Source: Mycobacterium sp. 852002-51057_SCH5723018
Lineage (GTDB): Bacteria > Actinomycetota > Actinomycetes > Mycobacteriales > Mycobacteriaceae
Length of the DNA stretch: 55,653 bases
NCBI RefSeq assembly: GCF_001667035.1
Contig: NZ_LZIR01000063.1
Span: forward strand, 1-55,653
Direction of reading: 5' to 3'
Both the position numbers and the translations under genes were made by a program. The notes under the pieces are model-generated. The model was not told where the DNA came from, ran no database searches, and was given only the letters and a program-made list of their open reading frames with translations. Below are positions 54,065-55,653 of the stretch, piece after piece; position 1 is the stretch's first letter; the number at the start of each line of letters is the position of its first letter.

Positions 54065-54504
54065 CTGCTGAGCTGGCCGTCTTCCCTGGCCGACAGCTGA
54101 CGCAGCACCCGCAGGAACAGGCGACGATCGTCGGCCGATAGCTTCCCGAGCCAGCGCTCTTCGCCGAGCTGGATTTCTTGCTGCGCAGCGTCTTTCGCGG
54201 CCCGGCCCGCCTCGGTGAGCGCAAGCAGCCGCACCCGCCGGTCGTCCGGGTCGGGACGTCGCTCGATATAACCCCGCTCCTGCAAGTCATCGAGCGTGGG
54301 GATGATGCGCGTCTTGTCCGCGCCGATCGCCTCGGCGAGCGCCGCCTGGCTGCGTACCGGCGAGCGATCAAGCGCACCCAGCACGATGTAGCCCCACATC
54401 GACAATCCGTGGGCTTCCAGCACGGGGACCTCTGCGGCGATCAATTCGCGAACCAGCGGCCCCATCATCGCCGCGAGATCAGGACGGGTCAGCCTCGGTG
54501 CCAT
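54061..54504 (-). CDS. MarR family transcriptional regulator
   Basis: 147 residues. wHTH region SPVRSQAALAEAIGADKTRIIPTLDDLQERGYIERRPDPDDRRVRLLALT with the typical D-R wing, and a helical dimer domain. ATG 54504; divergent from the MDMPI-like gene. A perfect 14-bp palindrome in the shared promoter region is the likely operator. Confidence 0.92.
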   Translation of the reverse strand: MAPRLTRPDLAAMMGPLVRELIAAEVPVLEAHGLSMWGYIVLGALDRSPVRSQAALAEAIGADKTRIIPTLDDLQERGYIERRPDPDDRRVRLLALTEAGRAAKDAAQQEIQLGEERWLGKLSADDRRLFLRVLRQLSAREDGQLSS

Positions 54505-54521
54505 GCGGGGAAGCGTAGCCG

Positions 54522-54550
54522 TTGACAGATCATATGCGTACGCATACGGT
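54522..54550 (+). promoter_or_regulatory. promoter with MarR-type operator
   Basis: TTGACA (54522-54527), 17-bp spacer, TACGGT (54545-54550). The perfect palindrome TATGCGTACGCATA (54533-54546) fills the spacer and touches the -10. The expected transcription start is the A of the ATG at 54557, so the downstream gene would be leaderless. Confidence 0.6.
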
Positions 54551-54556
54551 ACTCAG

Positions 54557-55171
54557 ATGCATACTATTTCTGATGTTCGACCGTTTCACCGAGCCGCCGT
54601 GCTGGCGTCCGTCGACGTTGTTTCGGCGGTCACGCTCGACGATCTGCGCCGGCCCACACCCTGCGCGGGCTGGAACCTGCTCGACCTGCTCGCCCACATG
54701 ACCGTGCAGCATCATGGGTTCGCCGCGGCCGCGCGTGGCGGCGGCGACAGCCCGACCGGATGGGCGTCGGACCGCGTGGTCGACGCGGTGGCATCCGATC
54801 CCGGCGGCACGTACGCGGGGGCCGCGGCCGAGGTGCTCGACGCGTTCGCGGCCGACGGGGTGCTCGATGCGCCGTTTTCGCTGCCCGAGTTCGGCCCCGG
54901 GGCGACCTTCCCCGGCGCGATGGCGATCGGCTTTCACTTCGTGGATTACGTTGTGCACGGCTGGGACGTCGCGCGGAGCGTCGGCGCCCGCTTCGCGCTC
55001 CCGGACGACGTCGTGGCTGCCGTGCTACCGCTGGTGTTCTTCGTTCCGGATGGTGAGTACCGCGCCACGGACGGCGCCCCGTTCGGCCCGGCCGTCGCCG
55101 CGCCCGACGGCGCGACCGACCTCGACCGCATCCTCAGCCACCTCGGCCGCTCGCCCGACTGGAAACCCTGA
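54557..55171 (+). CDS. TIGR03086 family (mycothiol/MDMPI-like) metal-binding protein
   Basis: 204 residues from MHTISDVRPFHRAAVLASVD. MDMPI N-terminal domain with PTPCAGWNLLDLLAHMTVQHH (metal His) and HFVDYVVHGWDVARSVGA (His and Asp), characteristic of TIGR03086 proteins. Likely a mycothiol-linked enzyme or stress protein controlled by the divergent MarR gene. ATG 54557; a longer GTG frame from 54503 would start before the promoter and is rejected. Confidence 0.88.
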   Translation: MHTISDVRPFHRAAVLASVDVVSAVTLDDLRRPTPCAGWNLLDLLAHMTVQHHGFAAAARGGGDSPTGWASDRVVDAVASDPGGTYAGAAAEVLDAFAADGVLDAPFSLPEFGPGATFPGAMAIGFHFVDYVVHGWDVARSVGARFALPDDVVAAVLPLVFFVPDGEYRATDGAPFGPAVAAPDGATDLDRILSHLGRSPDWKP

Positions 55172-55186
55172 ACGCACGCTCGGGTG

Positions 55187-55653
55187 TCAGGGCACCACCG
55201 TCGAGCCGATCGTGGGCATGAACTGGCACTGCCGTTCCTTGGTGGTGACCTGCCCGAAGATGGTCGACATGATGCTGCCCGAGCCCGTGTCGGCGACCGC
55301 GGTCAAGGTCGTCGGCCCGTCCCCGTTGATGTCGGTGCGCGGCTTGAGCGCGACGGTGCCGGACTTACCCGTGCTCAGGTTCACCCAGGTGACGTTCAAC
55401 GGCAGCTTCTGCACCTCGGCGGGGCCGGGGGTGCCGACGGCGGTGAACACGTAGGCGGTCTGGCCGGGCCCCGGGCCGGGCGTCGGAATCTTGGCTGGCC
55501 CCGCCACCGAGAGCGCGGTCGCAAGCGCGCTGCTGCCGTCCGCGAGGCAATTGGTGCCGATCGAGGGGTACATGAAGTCCTGCGTCGGCGGGGCGTCAGG
55601 CCCGAAACCCGGTGCCGCCGCGGGGGCGGCGGGGGGGGGGCCGGGCGCGGGGG
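55187..55653 (-). CDS. Rv1157c-like Ala/Pro-rich protein, N-terminus beyond window
   Basis: Minus-strand frame that is open from the window edge. The visible part has a Pro/Ala-rich stretch (about 55575-55653) followed by FMYPSIGTNCLADGSSALAT and a ~115-residue C-terminal domain with two cysteines (NCLADG, RQCQFMP) and many Thr/Gly/Val beta-strands, ending PTIGSTVVP. Matches the Ala/Pro-rich secreted-type Mtb Rv1157c by context. A run of ten G (55631-55640; C in the coding strand) lies in the Pro-rich region. Confidence 0.75.
   Translation of the reverse strand, partial: PAPGPPPAAPAAAPGFGPDAPPTQDFMYPSIGTNCLADGSSALATALSVAGPAKIPTPGPGPGQTAYVFTAVGTPGPAEVQKLPLNVTWVNLSTGKSGTVALKPRTDINGDGPTTLTAVADTGSGSIMSTIFGQVTTKERQCQFMPTIGSTVVP

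Overview
The window is high-GC mycobacterial DNA. It encodes a PE-PGRS protein, two PPE proteins (one with MPTR repeats), MmpL13, Mcr, MetE under a cobalamin riboswitch, and a wax-ester-synthase-like acyltransferase. PE-PGRS and PPE-MPTR genes together point to a slow grower related to the M. kansasii / M. marinum / M. tuberculosis lineage. From memory, gene order follows the M. tuberculosis (Mtb) stretch Rv1130-Rv1157c, but a large block absent from Mtb sits in the middle and several Mtb lesions are intact here. All Mtb comparisons are recalled, not computed.

Layout. 1-7.6 kb: PE-PGRS gene cut by the window edge, a 1.1-kaa LuxR/ATPase regulator with a degenerate cyclase domain, a 16-codon PE remnant overlapping the start of a PPE-MPTR gene, and a PPE-SVP gene. 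7.7-14.3 kb: amine oxidase, C-terminal remnant of prpD, a small secreted protein, a DUF3556 membrane protein (Rv1132-like) behind a match to the KstR operator, and metE with its B12 riboswitch. 14.4-16.5 kb: shortened P450, NAD(P)H-binding protein and a 4 x 56-bp tandem repeat.

16.5-38.5 kb is the main accessory region. It holds a tandem double-TetR regulator, several SDRs, a paired acyl-CoA dehydrogenase, a NorD/NorQ-type VWA + AAA ATPase pair, a signal-less Leu/Ile/Val-type binding protein, an AveC-like membrane protein, two P450s, an aldehyde dehydrogenase, two acyltransferases, a thiolase and an enoyl-CoA hydratase. Eight copies of a 17-bp element (consensus GAACARATATTWGGTYM) lie just upstream of nearly every transcription unit here, and I found none outside. 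I infer a coordinated lipid or isoprenoid oxidation regulon controlled by the double TetR.

38.5-43.1 kb: a type III polyketide synthase, ICMT-like methyltransferase and FAD hydroxylase operon with the same order as Streptomyces srsABC (phenolic lipids and quinones), then an NAD(P)-binding protein and a CPBP protease. 43.1-55.65 kb: echA10-like gene, mcr, SDR, intact mmpL13 with TetR and methyltransferase, sirtuin, GntR, DUF1697, Rv1155-like, DUF5302, SnoaL-like, HhH-GPD, DUF1059, MarR, MDMPI-like and the end of an Rv1157c-like gene. I saw no tRNA, rRNA, CRISPR array or insertion sequence.
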